Shown here: in pieces, positions 10,801 to 21,610 of the stretch
Layout: every line of letters starts with the position of its first letter
How positions within the stretch are numbered: position 1 is the first letter of the stretch
Source: Meira nashicola
Lineage: Eukaryota > Basidiomycota > Exobasidiomycetes > Exobasidiales > Brachybasidiaceae
Direction of reading: 5' to 3'
NCBI GenBank assembly: GCA_001600355.1
Contig: BCJU01000002.1
Location: 868,001 to 932,000 of the forward strand
DNA: 64,000 nucleotides
The notes under the pieces: model-generated
Databases searched by the model: none
Seen by the model: the letters and a program-made list of their open reading frames with translations, nothing else
Told to the model about the DNA's origin: nothing
Position numbers and translations under genes: made by a program

Positions 10801-12181
10801 ACCAGAAGATGATTCGAATGTGAATGCAATTACGCCAACACATTTGTCCAATTTGGAGGGAACTTATGCTTCCACATCAGATCAATTGGTGGCTAGCAAT
10901 AATGTTGCAAAAGCTGGGTTAGGACAAGAACATGCAGATAAGAGCGTATCTTCTGTTGATATTGGCCGATCAGATGCTTATCCGTTCCCAAGTCAGAGTG
11001 AAGAAATATCATTACAACCAATTCATGTTTTGAGTCAAACCAAGGCTTCCGATTCGCCACTCGTTGTACCAACTGCAGTTCCATTTGAAAGTTCACATTC
11101 TCCTTCAGCCTCAATTTCATCAGGCGCTCCAAATGTTAACTCTGACATTAAAAGACAATCGAACACAAACCCATACATTTCTAATCAAACGGCAAGATCA
11201 TTATCATCAAAAAAATCATTGAACGGTAAAACAGGCGTTCATTCTAGTTCAAACAGTACTTCTTCTTTGGTTGAATCGATCCGTACTGCTTTAGGAAGAA
11301 AGTCAACCGAGACGACTAGTGGTACTGAAAATGCAAAAAATGAAGCCATAAGATCACAAACGAATTTACAACAAACAAGTCCAAAGATTTCAATTGCTGC
11401 TACACCTTCTTGGTGGAAAGGTATATTTGGTGGAGCAAGTAGTAGTGCACCTGAAGTGGGAGTAAGTGATGCTAGTGGTGTAGCTGAAACAGGTGCTCAA
11501 TCAGATGATCAAATTGTAGAAACGATGAATGACAATGTTATTCATCCACGTACCTCTTCACCTCTCAGTGGAATTCGAACGGCCGGACAAGGAAATAATG
11601 ACGAAGATCTTTTGGGTGTTTCTCATTCTGCTGAAACGTCAAACACAACTACATCCAACGTTGATGATAGTGGTGAAATAGCAAATCAAATTATACGACA
11701 TGCACAACGTAGTCGTTCAAACGATGATGATGATGCAACAAGCCTTCGATCAACATCTACAGATGATTCGGAAGAACGTAGGATTTGGTCACAATTCCCT
11801 GAACAAAGTAGAAGACATCCGCCTGGATTGATTGCACTGGAATTGGAACAACGTAAATTAGCAGCTGAGAAGAGGTTACGTAATCCTGTCAATCTATCAA
11901 CGCAAAGTGGATCGCAAAGAACAATTGTTGCTCCTATAAATTCAACAATTGATACAAGTGATAATGTTTCTTTACCTGCTATTCAAAATACCTCCGAACA
12001 AACTAATTCTTCATTTGAAGGTGATTCATCTTTTGGAAGTACTACGCATATGTTACCATCATCTCAATTAGAAGCTTTAGGACCGATTCAAGAAGAAAGT
12101 TGGAGTAACAGTCATGAAGCAATCACTGACGAAGAGATGGAACTGATGCACTCCGAACAAAATTCCGCTTTGAGAAGGTGA
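7886..12181 (+). CDS. Large serine-rich multi-pass membrane protein, unknown function
   Basis: A 1431-residue single-exon gene. Residues 1–510 are disordered, rich in S, R, N and G, with many RRxS-type basic/serine sites that could be kinase targets. Residues ~510–770 form the only ordered part: hydrophobic segments at about 555–590, 595–625, 683–705 and 730–766, with a conserved-looking linker containing R-F-R-R-R-W and W-F-F-S-Q-N-W-P. Residues 770–1431 are again disordered, with an amphipathic block near 890–920 (LPPWAWRARAEERLSALIFECRLDDE). The layout suggests a fungus-specific integral membrane protein with two long cytosolic tails, possibly scaffold-like. I cannot assign a family. The ATG at 7886 follows a short pyrimidine-rich leader. 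It is convergent with the GST gene, 147 bp apart. Confidence 0.85.
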   Translation: MAGHRGTGTSKEGQHNHNSSSALLNRSLAADLSSRQSTDESSNQHASSGGDGHSGSSSLQYQQDSIGHAQGSNRSPGTFGRQTSRNGSIHSQSNENLPSPILDGTAYRRETDSATPIAGMFTNPSVKGKQRAKDDSNSRTSIDSSRRSSVRWSGELPRLDEDLDDDLFSSAIRNKYQTPLSPRIQATTSIGIPIDQERKRRSFEISPRLGIGKQSNPSLGQIRDLSPDSELALTGSRAKGYRRFEREVESQQERLRLEGGGTLSPVSSSASPPLFALGDGRMQAESSNAQVKRAKRVSLGQVSIDGVPVAIGSPIYGHGSSPTRHIRTDSKNSKLSPNQSRSRTRSSYGHRRMALSESSRSGSKETRKIRKRTSSDPIVKSEDHDFMTDRRRSEDGRRIFRGLLEGGRARRRSETEGILAVSQITLAPSTAGGGQKKAFSEEYLAPFTSQSSTRLPIGTNAESGAALARNSSSMMRWDSAHATALSLRQGDHYGYDLNQNDYIGGGRISTNSTLMHNRNLARYHLGALISLRSRIPHHSSKSLELIQFRSIIARIHHSLLIFQIYLHVPATIFFDYNALYTLVQVALYPDTNNQSAAWWIASGIYAGCFAIWLIVVLVIWEIVIQFRRRWINDRPFALPIYLSSHAFNLSSVRSFSLYSLLYRTRLQASKRDFLIETFWFFSQNWPTVLTILPRGIILTILLVNYNPTSNQNRIPLNGQMRDPVYFNSSTGLLTSFSYVVILINTAWIAWRVVLLCASWIGLLFAVGPKSLINRERSAYKDEEAEISLTDFRLSTSTRPLLNISRASNIRDMESRQEIHQHGEEPMQDEMRQVSNLQPAERQSRKVTRENLGSVEIPRRSHSLMRGTKRPIEMAQTIEQSNKEPKLETLLRQKTTLPPWAWRARAEERLSALIFECRLDDEIATPEEEINAWGDPLPNHISGQEGVKDQNMTAYGPQNVYESRTAAVPILFLPEDDSNVNAITPTHLSNLEGTYASTSDQLVASNNVAKAGLGQEHADKSVSSVDIGRSDAYPFPSQSEEISLQPIHVLSQTKASDSPLVVPTAVPFESSHSPSASISSGAPNVNSDIKRQSNTNPYISNQTARSLSSKKSLNGKTGVHSSSNSTSSLVESIRTALGRKSTETTSGTENAKNEAIRSQTNLQQTSPKISIAATPSWWKGIFGGASSSAPEVGVSDASGVAETGAQSDDQIVETMNDNVIHPRTSSPLSGIRTAGQGNNDEDLLGVSHSAETSNTTTSNVDDSGEIANQIIRHAQRSRSNDDDDATSLRSTSTDDSEERRIWSQFPEQSRRHPPGLIALELEQRKLAAEKRLRNPVNLSTQSGSQRTIVAPINSTIDTSDNVSLPAIQNTSEQTNSSFEGDSSFGSTTHMLPSSQLEALGPIQEESWSNSHEAITDEEMELMHSEQNSALRR

Positions 12182-12328
12182 TGAAGATGCAATCTTATAT
12201 TAAATACCCTCATTCATTAATACCCCCAATTTATTTGTATACCTTTTATTCTTTCACTCTCTTTTCGTATTTGCATGGAATCGTAGTTTTAATGTATATC
12301 ATAATGCTATATTGTTGTTGACAAGTTT

Positions 12329-13085
12329 TTACAGCTTTGGAACGCTATCGTTAGCAAATGGACCACGATATGGTTCTCCTAAGAATGCCGCAATTTGTTC
12401 TAGTCTGTCAGAGCCGAAGAATTTGGCAACCTTTCCGTCGGATTTACGAGTGACTAAGATCCATCTGGAGAGTATAGCAAGAGAGAAGAAGGAGAGAGTT
12501 TGTCAGATGCTGTTTGATAAGATATATCTAAATTGTTAATTGAACTTACGGAGCACCAAAAGCACCGCATTCTATGACTAAACTTTTTGATAATTCTGCA
12601 AGAGCTGCTTTTTCTTGTTTTTCGAATGAACGTTGAACGAGAGATTTTATTTTTTGATCATCATTAAAGATTGGTTTAATAATCGCTCCTAAAATTTCAG
12701 GATTTGTAACATCATCATTTCTTGTCCAAACAGCTTCATAAAAAGCATCGATTGAATCATTTAATTTTTCCGGATGATTGATTTGAATTAAACGTAAAAG
12801 TGATTGAGCGAAAAAGGTATTAACGGGAAAAACGGGTGGCCTATTAAGTGTAACTCCATAAAATTTTTCAGCTCTTTTCATATCTTCATCCATCCAAATT
12901 CCTTTATTTTGTACAGTTATTGGTGGTCGATTTTCAGCTTGTTTCATCACATAACCTAAATTTATTGGTTCAAATACCAAATCCAAATTCCATGGCTTTG
13001 CATACCTTCTCAATGCCACAACTGCAACTCTACTCCATGGACTTACAACGTCAAAATAAACAACGATTTTATGTTTAACTGACAT
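12329..13085 (-). CDS. Kappa-class glutathione S-transferase / DsbA-like (2 exons)
   Basis: Exons 13085..12550 and 12464..12329, intron 12465..12549 (GTAAGT…CCAG, 85 bp), 223 residues in total, the usual length for GST kappa. The open frame alone stops just past the intron; splicing adds W-I-L-V-T-R-K-S-D-G-K and the C-terminus ending N-D-S-V-P-K-L. The start K-I-V-V-Y-F-D-V-V-S-P-W-S carries the serine used to activate glutathione in the kappa class (S-P-Y/W-S motif) on a thioredoxin fold, followed by the helical insertion. Such enzymes are mitochondrial or peroxisomal, or act as 2-hydroxychromene-2-carboxylate isomerases; localisation is not clear here. A GGT repeat lies in the leader. It is divergent from the Ima1 gene. 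Confidence 0.9.
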
Positions 13086-13438
13086 CTTGTTTGATAATGG
13101 TGGTGTTAGGGGTGGTGGTGGTGGTGGTGGTGGTGGTGGTGTTTAAGCAAACCTTTTTGATGATCCGGTTAATTATTCTCTCGCTTCTGCCGGTTTGACA
13201 GATTATACGCCGCCAACTCTTTTTTTTACCTGAAAGCGGGGTAAACTTCCAATTTAAAATAAAAAACACCCTATTCAGCCGAATTGACTCTGCCGAAAAA
13301 AAAAAAAGAATCGAGATGGAGGCGCGGCGAGCACAGATATGCATGACTGCACATTAATCATCCATCCTTTTATTTTTCTTAACAGCATTTATAGACATGG
13401 TAGTGATGATGTACCCATAGGAAACACGTACGTACGAT
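13086..13438. other. Divergent promoter, GST kappa / Ima1
   Basis: 353 bp. It contains the (GGT)n tract listed separately and a run of A at ~13297–13308. No gene is visible. Confidence 0.5.
13111..13142. repeat. (GGT)n microsatellite
   Basis: About ten GGT units, starting 26 bp upstream of the GST kappa ATG, so in its 5' leader, where the transcript would carry ACC repeats. Confidence 0.92.
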
Positions 13439-15196
13439 ATGGCTGGAAGGATATTTAGTGGCGGATGGAGGAGGAACAATCTAGCAAGATCACTGTATCC
13501 GACCAAATTATGTCACTTTTGCAATTTGGCAAGTATAATTGTACCGCCTCATCCTGAAGAAGAACAGCAGGCATCATCAACACCGCCAGAAAGTTCTTTA
13601 ACTCTTAGTACAGGATCAGAATCGAATTGGTTTTGTTCAAGATGTCAATGTTGGAATCGATTTGATGAAAAGGAAGAAGGTGGAATGAAATCATGGGAAA
13701 GTAGAATGGGAGATGAAAGTGTGAATAGTAGTGTTCGATATACGAGTACAACTTCCAATTCAATACGTGATCGCAAATCAATCTTTTGTCATACTTGTCA
13801 AATGAATCAAACTCTTGTTCTTTCAATGATTTCGAATTATGAAGAAGAAGATGATATACAAAGATTCAAAAAATGGAGAGATGATTTGGAAAAACGTTAT
13901 CCTCCAATATGCATGGATTGCAGAGACGTCATAGAAGAGCAAATACGAAAATCAGATAAGCATGCTCGTGCATTGATTTGGAACGATCTCTTGCAAAGAC
14001 GACATACTCGTCAGCCTGCTGATTATAGTTCTTCGATCGACACTCATCAATCAGACTCAAATAGACATTCACGTAATATCACTGCTCGTTCAAAAGTTGA
14101 TTGGATGTGGTACATCGGTGCATTATGCTTTTTGGCGTCTTGGATGAGTGAAGTTGTCGTATTAATTTGCGTAATTTTTCACACTTTCTTACCAGCACCA
14201 GCAATACAGATATCATCAATTATCTTGCAGTGCTTTGTGAGTAAATGGGATCCAAGTATTCCACGACAAGTTCAATTTACAGTCTCAAATCCAGGTACAG
14301 TTCAACTTAAAATTCAAGGTTTTGAGATGTGGCAGATGACGCAATGGATTGTGACAATTATTCGACTTTTTCACTCTTGTCAATGTTATCTTTCACATAA
14401 CAACAATCATTTACAAATTTGGATCTCAATCATATCAATACTCTTTCAATTTATACTCTGTTCGATAGGATATAGAGCGATCAAGATTCATTTACCACCA
14501 CGTGTTTCACTAAAGAGTAGAGAATCGACTCGGTCATTGCAAGTGCAAAGAGGTGGTCCTGATTTGATACATCTTTCTCTTCAAGACGAAAAGCCAGATG
14601 ATCAAAAACATCCTAAAGCAGGAAGGAACGAAGATGATGGGGGCGAACAAGAACCAGAAGAAGAAGAAGGCGTGGTAGATGACTCAATGGATTGGTCACC
14701 TACACTACCTACAAGAGGCTTTTCTTCGTCGAATAATGAAAACAAATCTTTCTCATACACTTTTGGACCAAGAAGATTTTTTGAACCAGTCAATGATACT
14801 GGATTGGAAGATTTGCTAAGAAGGAATTTAGGTCTTCAAGATTCTTTTGATGATAATGACAATGATAGAGTGCCTATGGATTTAGACATGCCCACTGATG
14901 GAAATGCAAAAAAAGGTTCACAAAGACGTTATATCCATTTCGCAATAGCATTTTCGATCGTAGCCTTAATTGTTGCTTTATATCTCAACGCAAAAGATGA
15001 GGAAAATAATGTCATAGGTTTCATTACAAGCAAATTCTACAACACCTCCATACTTTTACACTTTTCTCGCTCATCTTCTTCTTTCCTTCAACCCATACGA
15101 CAGTGGTGGTCTTCTGCTTTTGCACTCGCTCGTCAACGAAATCCTCATCAAGCTCTTTGGCGACCATCTTTTGAAGAAGTGGCAAATGCAGAATAA
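13439..15196 (+). CDS. ima1: Inner nuclear membrane protein of the Ima1/Samp1 (NET5) family
   Basis: A 585-residue single-exon gene. The N-terminal ~160 residues hold the Ima1_N zinc-binding pattern: paired cysteines C-H-F-C, C-S-R-C-Q-C-W-N, F-C-H-T-C and I-C-M-D-C, with the conserved Y-P-P-I-C and a following helix. Hydrophobic spans follow at about residues 220–262, 300–330 and 345–350, and a last one at about 498–515 (FAIAFSIVALIVALYL). The family sits in the inner nuclear membrane and links heterochromatin and the microtubule-organising centre to the envelope (Schizosaccharomyces Ima1, human Samp1/TMEM201). Between the membrane blocks lies an acidic disordered loop. It is convergent with the GDI gene, 157 bp apart. 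Naming rests on the N-terminal cysteine pattern and the membrane layout. Confidence 0.82.
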   Translation: MAGRIFSGGWRRNNLARSLYPTKLCHFCNLASIIVPPHPEEEQQASSTPPESSLTLSTGSESNWFCSRCQCWNRFDEKEEGGMKSWESRMGDESVNSSVRYTSTTSNSIRDRKSIFCHTCQMNQTLVLSMISNYEEEDDIQRFKKWRDDLEKRYPPICMDCRDVIEEQIRKSDKHARALIWNDLLQRRHTRQPADYSSSIDTHQSDSNRHSRNITARSKVDWMWYIGALCFLASWMSEVVVLICVIFHTFLPAPAIQISSIILQCFVSKWDPSIPRQVQFTVSNPGTVQLKIQGFEMWQMTQWIVTIIRLFHSCQCYLSHNNNHLQIWISIISILFQFILCSIGYRAIKIHLPPRVSLKSRESTRSLQVQRGGPDLIHLSLQDEKPDDQKHPKAGRNEDDGGEQEPEEEEGVVDDSMDWSPTLPTRGFSSSNNENKSFSYTFGPRRFFEPVNDTGLEDLLRRNLGLQDSFDDNDNDRVPMDLDMPTDGNAKKGSQRRYIHFAIAFSIVALIVALYLNAKDEENNVIGFITSKFYNTSILLHFSRSSSSFLQPIRQWWSSAFALARQRNPHQALWRPSFEEVANAE

Positions 15197-15353
15197 GACT
15201 ACCATTCTATTTGTACTATCAACCAATCTGCACACACACACCTTGTAATCTTAATGCATATGTATAAATAGCAATCTTATCTCTTACTTTATTCAGTCTT
15301 GAAAATCAACATATCGATTAATAGAGTATAATAATAAAAAAGGGAACTTGCGC

Positions 15354-16727
15354 TTATTGCTGAATTTGAGCACCTTCATCAGCAGAACGTTGTTTCAACA
15401 CCAACTCTTTTCCTTTTGTTGCACGACGCCAAACATCACGAACGTCTTCTACAATCGTTTCAACGTGACTGGTGGCGTCTAAACTTCTGGTGATAAAGAT
15501 ATTATCCGCTTCTCCTAGCTCAACTGGCTCTTCTAAAGGAGAAATTGAGACAAATTTATCATAAATTGGTCCTAAAAGGTCCAAACCAGGACGTAATTCT
15601 AATTCTGGTGTGCTAGTTTCTACGATTGTAGACACTTGTGCAATGTACACATCCTTAGCACAGACATTATGTGCACCAGAAACCTCGGCAATGTAGATGT
15701 CATGCTTGCGTCCAACTTGATTTTGAGGAATGATAAGTTGAACTGAATCGGTATTGTCTGTGTTGGGAATAGGATGTTTGAGAATGCAAATGGCACGAAC
15801 CACTTTGCCTGTCTCACGCACTTTTTCCTTCTTGTTCGCTCCTTGTCCTCCTACATTTTCACGGAAATAGCTTGGATCTCCGATCAAAATATCTGCCTTG
15901 ACTGTTTCTTCGCCTGAGCGAACACCAACAAATTTTCCTGTTTCTTCATCAAGCACAATTTCATCGATTTGCTTGTCCAACATGTATGTACCTCCGTAAA
16001 TAGCACTGAGACGTGCGAATCCTTGTGGTAATTCGCCCATACCGTAAAGGGGGTAGATGTAGGGAGACTTTCCATAGCGTGCCATAGAAGACGTGTAAAG
16101 GATGATACGGTCATATGTTTCACGAGCAGGTCTTTGCATGTATGATTCATCGAGATAGAGGGCCATTGCATGTCCAATGAAATCTCTCGTTCCAGGTTCG
16201 AGACGGAAATAGTCGTATACCTTTGTCATTGGTGTTGTGTCCAAATCGAGTCCTTGATGTGTGGCTGGATCATCATCTTTCCAATTTTGAATGAATTCAA
16301 AGAATTGTTTCGCACGTCTTTTTTCGAATAAGCCCATCAAAGAACTACGAACGGCTTCCATCTCTGTTGCAGGTACTTTTGCAATTCTTCCATCACGGAA
16401 AACATAACTTGAAGCAATTTGCTTGAATTCCAAATAACGTGTTACATCTGTATGAACTAACATCTTTGTCAATTCACCGTTTGCCATCATGAATTTTGGA
16501 ATCAAATCTACTGCATAATCACGATCACGACCGATATCCTTTGGTGGTTCTTTGCCAGGACGGAATTTTTCGTATAATTGTGTCAAATTTAATGAAGCAC
16601 CTGAACCTCCATAATAAGGATTTCTGTCCATGTGTAAAACCTTTTTTCCATCTACAGATAATAGAGCGGATAAGACACATTCTGTCAAACCCGTTCCAAG
16701 AATGATTGCATCGTAATGTTCATCCAT
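15354..16727 (-). CDS. GDI1: Rab GDP-dissociation inhibitor
   Basis: A 457-residue single-exon gene, the standard GDI length. It extracts GDP-bound prenylated Rab GTPases from membranes and recycles them. Visible signatures are the N-terminal dinucleotide-fold-like block I-I-L-G-T-G-L-T-E-C-V-L-S (residues 9–21), the M-D-R-N-P-Y-Y-G-G motif (residues 34–42) shared by GDI and REP, the Rab-binding block K-F-M-M-A-N-G-E-L near residue 79, and the mobile effector region around Y-M-Q-R-P-A-R-E-T-Y. Of two nearby ATGs, 16727 gives the usual start M-D-E-H-Y-D. It is functionally linked to USO1 at 2.2 kb only through the Rab/Golgi pathway. Confidence 0.97.
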   Translation of the reverse strand: MDEHYDAIILGTGLTECVLSALLSVDGKKVLHMDRNPYYGGSGASLNLTQLYEKFRPGKEPPKDIGRDRDYAVDLIPKFMMANGELTKMLVHTDVTRYLEFKQIASSYVFRDGRIAKVPATEMEAVRSSLMGLFEKRRAKQFFEFIQNWKDDDPATHQGLDLDTTPMTKVYDYFRLEPGTRDFIGHAMALYLDESYMQRPARETYDRIILYTSSMARYGKSPYIYPLYGMGELPQGFARLSAIYGGTYMLDKQIDEIVLDEETGKFVGVRSGEETVKADILIGDPSYFRENVGGQGANKKEKVRETGKVVRAICILKHPIPNTDNTDSVQLIIPQNQVGRKHDIYIAEVSGAHNVCAKDVYIAQVSTIVETSTPELELRPGLDLLGPIYDKFVSISPLEEPVELGEADNIFITRSLDATSHVETIVEDVRDVWRRATKGKELVLKQRSADEGAQIQQ

Positions 16728-19293
16728 GATTGGTTAAGATGCGTACAATCGAGTTGATTGATAAAGATGGAGGTAAGATTGAAAGCATTCATTATCCTGC
16801 ACTGAGAGAGGGGGGGACTTTTTCACTTTTGAGCACGGCCCACTCTTAGCCTTTTTGAACGCCTGGGCGTGTGTGCGCTGCGCTGCGCAACGTAGCACAA
16901 GTGCACAACCCAGCGCGCTCTGCTACATTCCGGCTTCAAAGAGAGTAACACAAGTAACCTATACAGCGGACAATTTGTGACGGAATAACTCAGTGGTGAT
17001 GTTTAGAATAACACTCCGCGCTTTTGGAACGGGTTTGGACATCCATCACCAGACCATCATCTCAACGCATATAGAGCTTTTTTCTGATTGGAATCAAGCC
17101 GAAAGTAGTGTATGATCTGATATGGATGTGAATTTTATCCAATTTGTCCTATGTTTGATCGATTATGTAAACTACCCCTAATGATGGTTGTAGGAATAAA
17201 AGTTTGTGTGGCTAAATTCCGAGTTTAAAGAAGACTATTCTATCTCATTCCAATCATATTCCGCAGCTGTACTCATTCATTCACTGTAGAAGACTTGGCA
17301 AGAAGAACGAGTAAAGAGAGTAAACCTTAAATCATAGAATTAATAGAAGTGGCTTTCTTCAAAAGATAAGAAGAAATGTATGAAGCCTTCTTGGGTACTT
17401 CTTTTTTGATGCAGAATAAAAAGCCACAAGAACTTAAGAGACCCTCAGAAGGTCTTTCGGAAAGCGCATTAACGATATACCCGAGTTAATAACTTGAAAC
17501 ATAAGCACAACGGTCAGGCTTTCAACCCAGATAGATTACATAACTTACAACTTTATAAATTCATCAAATCACGATTTTCATGGTGATCAGCAATAGGGAC
17601 TAGGAACAACACCCTGTCGATCAAAAGTCTAAACAACATCACTCGCAATAAGCACAAAATTCCCATGCAAGCTGTACAGGTGTTGACCGGAGCCTATTTT
17701 TAATGTATGTTGATCTGCTTTTGCATATTTGGCCGAAATGTGATATTGTAGAATTGAGTGTGCATCTTCTAACAATACAGCACGGGCTAAAATTCACGTG
17801 AGCAACGCGTTACAAACGCGCTCCGCGGGATCACAAAATAAAAATTGTTTTGAGTTATATCAAATGTAACATCATTTTGTTACCCTTTGTGCCTAATAAG
17901 ACGGGATGCATTTCATTGTCTGTTGCATGCAAATCGTTCGATCAATGTCGCACTCTAACGCACGCCTTCACTAAATTGATATTCCCGTTCAATTGAACTT
18001 GGCTACGTAATTGAATGCAGGTGAATGTATTGAAGCACAAAAACAGTTTTGGAAAAGCGCTATCTAAACCCATCCGATGGGTGATTGTGATCTAGTCAAT
18101 TTATCTACTGTGCATATTGCGCACAAAAACAGTCAAACTTCCTCATTGTTGCTTATCCTTCTTTCTTCCCTTGTTCTAAACGCCACGCATCAGCACAAAA
18201 AAAAAATAAGAAGTAAAAACAACAACACATGTATGTATGCAAGCCCATTTCACGTAGAGATCACATCTATCGGACCATACATACAGTCTATATGCACGCC
18301 TAAAGAAGGACTTTAAAGATACTTTTGTGATTTGCACGGGTAAAGTTCTTTTGATCTACAAAAGCACACTACCCGTACGGGGCGGTGCGACGAACAAATT
18401 GCATTACGCGCAAATGCACGACCAAAAAAAGAAAGGTCCCCAGTTAGACTTTATGTCCTCGTACGCTTCCGATTGTACTGAGTGTTGATGTGTTTGTTTT
18501 TGCTCGTGTGTTGGTCTTTTTTTGGCTGAATCTTTTCTGTGCGATCTTGGGTGTAAGAGGCGAATTTGTTCGACAGAATTCACACTTTTAACAATGGATG
18601 TGTGAGATTTCCAACTAACACCACCCGCTTTAAAAGGAGAAAAAAGGCATTTTATCAGTGTGGAGGATAGACTTACATATACACTTCCTTCAATCAACAC
18701 CTTTTCCCTTGCTTTGTTCAATCTTGATCATCGTTAATCACCACCAACACGTCTTGTTCACAATCACTTCTACCTCTTTCTTTTCCCCCTCTTTCTCACC
18801 TTGTCTTTCTGATCGTTTGCCATTGTCAAGGAGTGAACAAGGCCAAGGAAACGAAAGCAATAAAAGTCGTATAGAAACGGAGAATAGACCGATCAAAATA
18901 AAGCAAGTATCAATACGACAGAAGTAGACAATCACTCCCTTCTCTCTTAATTATTCAGCCAAGCCAAGCAAATTCAACGGAGCCGCACCAACGTCATTTA
19001 TCGCCGCATTTTGTTCTTTTCATTCCTTCGACAGGTAGGGAAATTAAACCACCGATCAATAAATATACAAATTTCAATGAGACATACCTACCAATAAGAA
19101 AGGCAAGCCGACTTATTGTTCTTCAACAATTAATAATCAGCCCAGCACATACAAATAAAAGTATTCAAAAAGCATTATTGGATTGCAGATTAAAGAACGT
19201 TAAAAAAAACTTCCTCCAACGTATTTCGCATCACAAGCAATTTCATCCGAAGAAGTCACTTTTTTCACATACACTTCCAAGTCAGCAAACGCA
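16728..19293. other. Long intergenic region upstream of GDI1 and cyclin B
   Basis: 2.57 kb with no supportable gene, the longest gap in the window. A GC-rich patch (tgcgctgcgctgcgc) lies near 16874–16890, about 150 bp upstream of GDI1. GAACAACAC, part of the shared upstream element, occurs near 17603. The last ~600 bp before cyclin B are A- and C-rich and probably a long 5' leader. No tRNA A-box/B-box pair was found. The short open frames on both strands show no protein signature. Confidence 0.5.
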
Positions 19294-21610
19294 ATGGCAC
19301 AACCCGGACTAAGGGTGAGTACAGCAACAACGACTTTCATTAGATCCTTTCAGTCTGCTAACATTCCCATTTTTCTCATTCTCTCTCCATCTTAAAATCA
19401 TGTTCATCTCTCTTTCTTCACAATTTGCATTCTTGCAGACGACATCGTCCAGATCTCGTCTAGGTCGCACTAACGGTATGCCTTCCTCAAGAAGCGGCGA
19501 TAGACTGCACATCAATAATAACAATGAAAATGCTGTACAATCAAGTGTCAATCCAAATTTGCTACGTAATAAAGCATCTAGAACTGCAATGTCATCTACC
19601 GCAAGTTCATCTTTTGGCAAAGCGGCTGGAAACGTTGCTTTAGATCAACAACCAAGAAGGAGACCTGCTCTAGGCGATAAGACCAATACACAGAACAATA
19701 ATGTAGGATCTGTCCCTTCGGAAAAGATTGGAGGAGGAAACGATCATACTTTAAAACATAAAGTTCCTGCATCTGCTACCATCACACGCCCTGCTGCCAA
19801 ACCTAGAGCACAATCAACAGTTTCAGAAGCATCAAGTAGTAAACTAAATGCTGCACAATCTTCTGAAGCCACATTGACAGCGAGCAGAAGCTATGCTGGA
19901 GGACGTCATTTGCGAGGTGTTTCCTCTTCATCAGGGACCACTCTTGCTCGTGATACGCAAATGGGCGAAGAAGGAGCAAACGCAACATCATCACAAAGAT
20001 CTTCGATGATCAGCTCATCCAGCTCAAATACACTAGCACCAAGAGCAGCAGCATCATCGCAGACATTTGCGTCTCAGTCACAGCAATCACAAGCGAACTC
20101 AAGAAATCTTCTTGGCGTACATGGCCCAAGCCCATCTGTCAGTAGCGCTGATGAAGATATGAGTGAAGCTGAATCTGAATGGCATTCAAGCAACATGGGA
20201 GCAGGAACAAATAATAGCAGCAGCAAAACAGATACAGATGAAGAATTTGCTGTACGAAAAGATGCTGGAAGCGCTTTGGCTTCCTCTGATGAAGAAGATG
20301 AAGCCCTTCTCCACGGTCAAGATGGCGTGGAAGATGAAGAATTGGAGGACGAATACGACGAAGAGGAAGAAGAAGATGCATCAGAATCAGAATCTGTTCA
20401 ATTGAACAACTTTGATCCAGATTGTTTGATCTCCTTGCCATTCGAAATTGACGAATTAGCACGAAGCAAAGTGGAACGTATCTGTGCAATGTACGAAGAG
20501 ACAGTCTTACACGATGCTGCTGTTCGTCAAGCTGAGGAAAGACAGGCAGCTGTCTCACGTGGTGAAATGTCGGCAGATACGGCAGCACACGAAGATGAAT
20601 TGGCGATCATGGGATTAGATCCAGAAGAAGTTCGTGATACGAGCATGGTTGCCGAATATTCTGCAGATATTTTTGCTTACATGGCAAAATGCGAATGTCG
20701 TACAATGGCCAATCCCAATTACATGGACTTCCAAGGCGAAATTAGATGGCATATGCGAGCAACATTGGTGGATTGGTTAATGCAAGTTCATATGCGTTAT
20801 CATATGATGCCTGAAACATTGTGGATCGCAATGAACGTTGTTGATAGATTCTTGTCAGCTCGTGTTGTATCTTTGGCCAAATTGCAACTTGTTGGTGTCA
20901 CGGCCATGTTCATCGCAGCAAAGTACGAAGAAATCCTTGCTCCAAGCGTAGACGAATTTGTCTTTATGACAGAAAATGGATATACTAGAGATGAAATCTT
21001 GAAAGGAGAGCGTATCATTCTCACCACTTTGGATTTCAATATCTCTGGATACTGTTCTCCATATTCTTGGTGCAGACGTATTTCAAAAGCAGATGATTAC
21101 GATATTCAAACACGTACATTGGCAAAGTTTTTCATGGAATTAACTCTATTTGATCATCGATTCCTACGGGCAAAGCCAAGTTTGATTGCTGCTATTGCCA
21201 TGTATCTTTCACGTAAGATGCTCGGCGGAAGTTGGAACGAAGCTTTTGTTTATTACAGTCGTACGGTAGAGGAACAATTAATTCCTGGTGCAAATCTTTT
21301 ACTTGAACGTTTATTAGACGAAACTTTCCCTGATTGCTTCGTTTGCCAAAAGTACGGAAACAGGCGATACTTGAAAGCTAGTATCTTTGCTCGTGATTGG
21401 GCTGTACGTAATCAAGAAACTATGTTGGTCGCCAGTACATCTAATGCAAGTAATATTAGTGCTTTAAGCGGTCAAACGATTGCTACAGAAGAACATCCTA
21501 TCATTTCAGCATCCGCTTCAGCATCTATCATCAATTCCGAACGTCAATTGCAACATCATTTTGCCGAACAAGCCGTCATCGCACCATCCTCCACTGCCGC
21601 CGTGTACTAA
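19294..21610 (+). CDS. B-type mitotic cyclin (2 exons)
   Basis: Exon 1 19294..19314 (M-A-Q-P-G-L-R), intron 19315..19438 (GTGAGT…TGCAG, 124 bp), exon 2 19439..21610; 730 residues. The first in-frame ATG of the open frame (19400) lies inside the intron and is not the start. Near residue 82 is a textbook destruction box, R-P-A-L-G-D-K-T-N, for APC/C-mediated proteolysis. A long Ser/Asn-rich N-terminus and an acidic stretch (residues ~285–325) precede the cyclin_N box (about residues 410–535, with M-R-A-T-L-V-D-W-L and A-A-K-Y-E-E-I) and cyclin_C (to ~655). B cyclins activate Cdk1 for mitosis. Length is above the 450–500 typical of yeast B cyclins because of the disordered N-terminus. Confidence 0.95.

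Noticed and set aside
16980..17060. A tRNA-like A-box (actcagtggtga)
   Set aside because: No B-box matching GGTTCGANTCC and no acceptor stem at the right distance; no tRNA elsewhere either.
18404..18721. 105-residue minus-strand frame upstream of cyclin B
   Set aside because: No domain or composition typical of a protein, and it overlaps the presumed cyclin leader.
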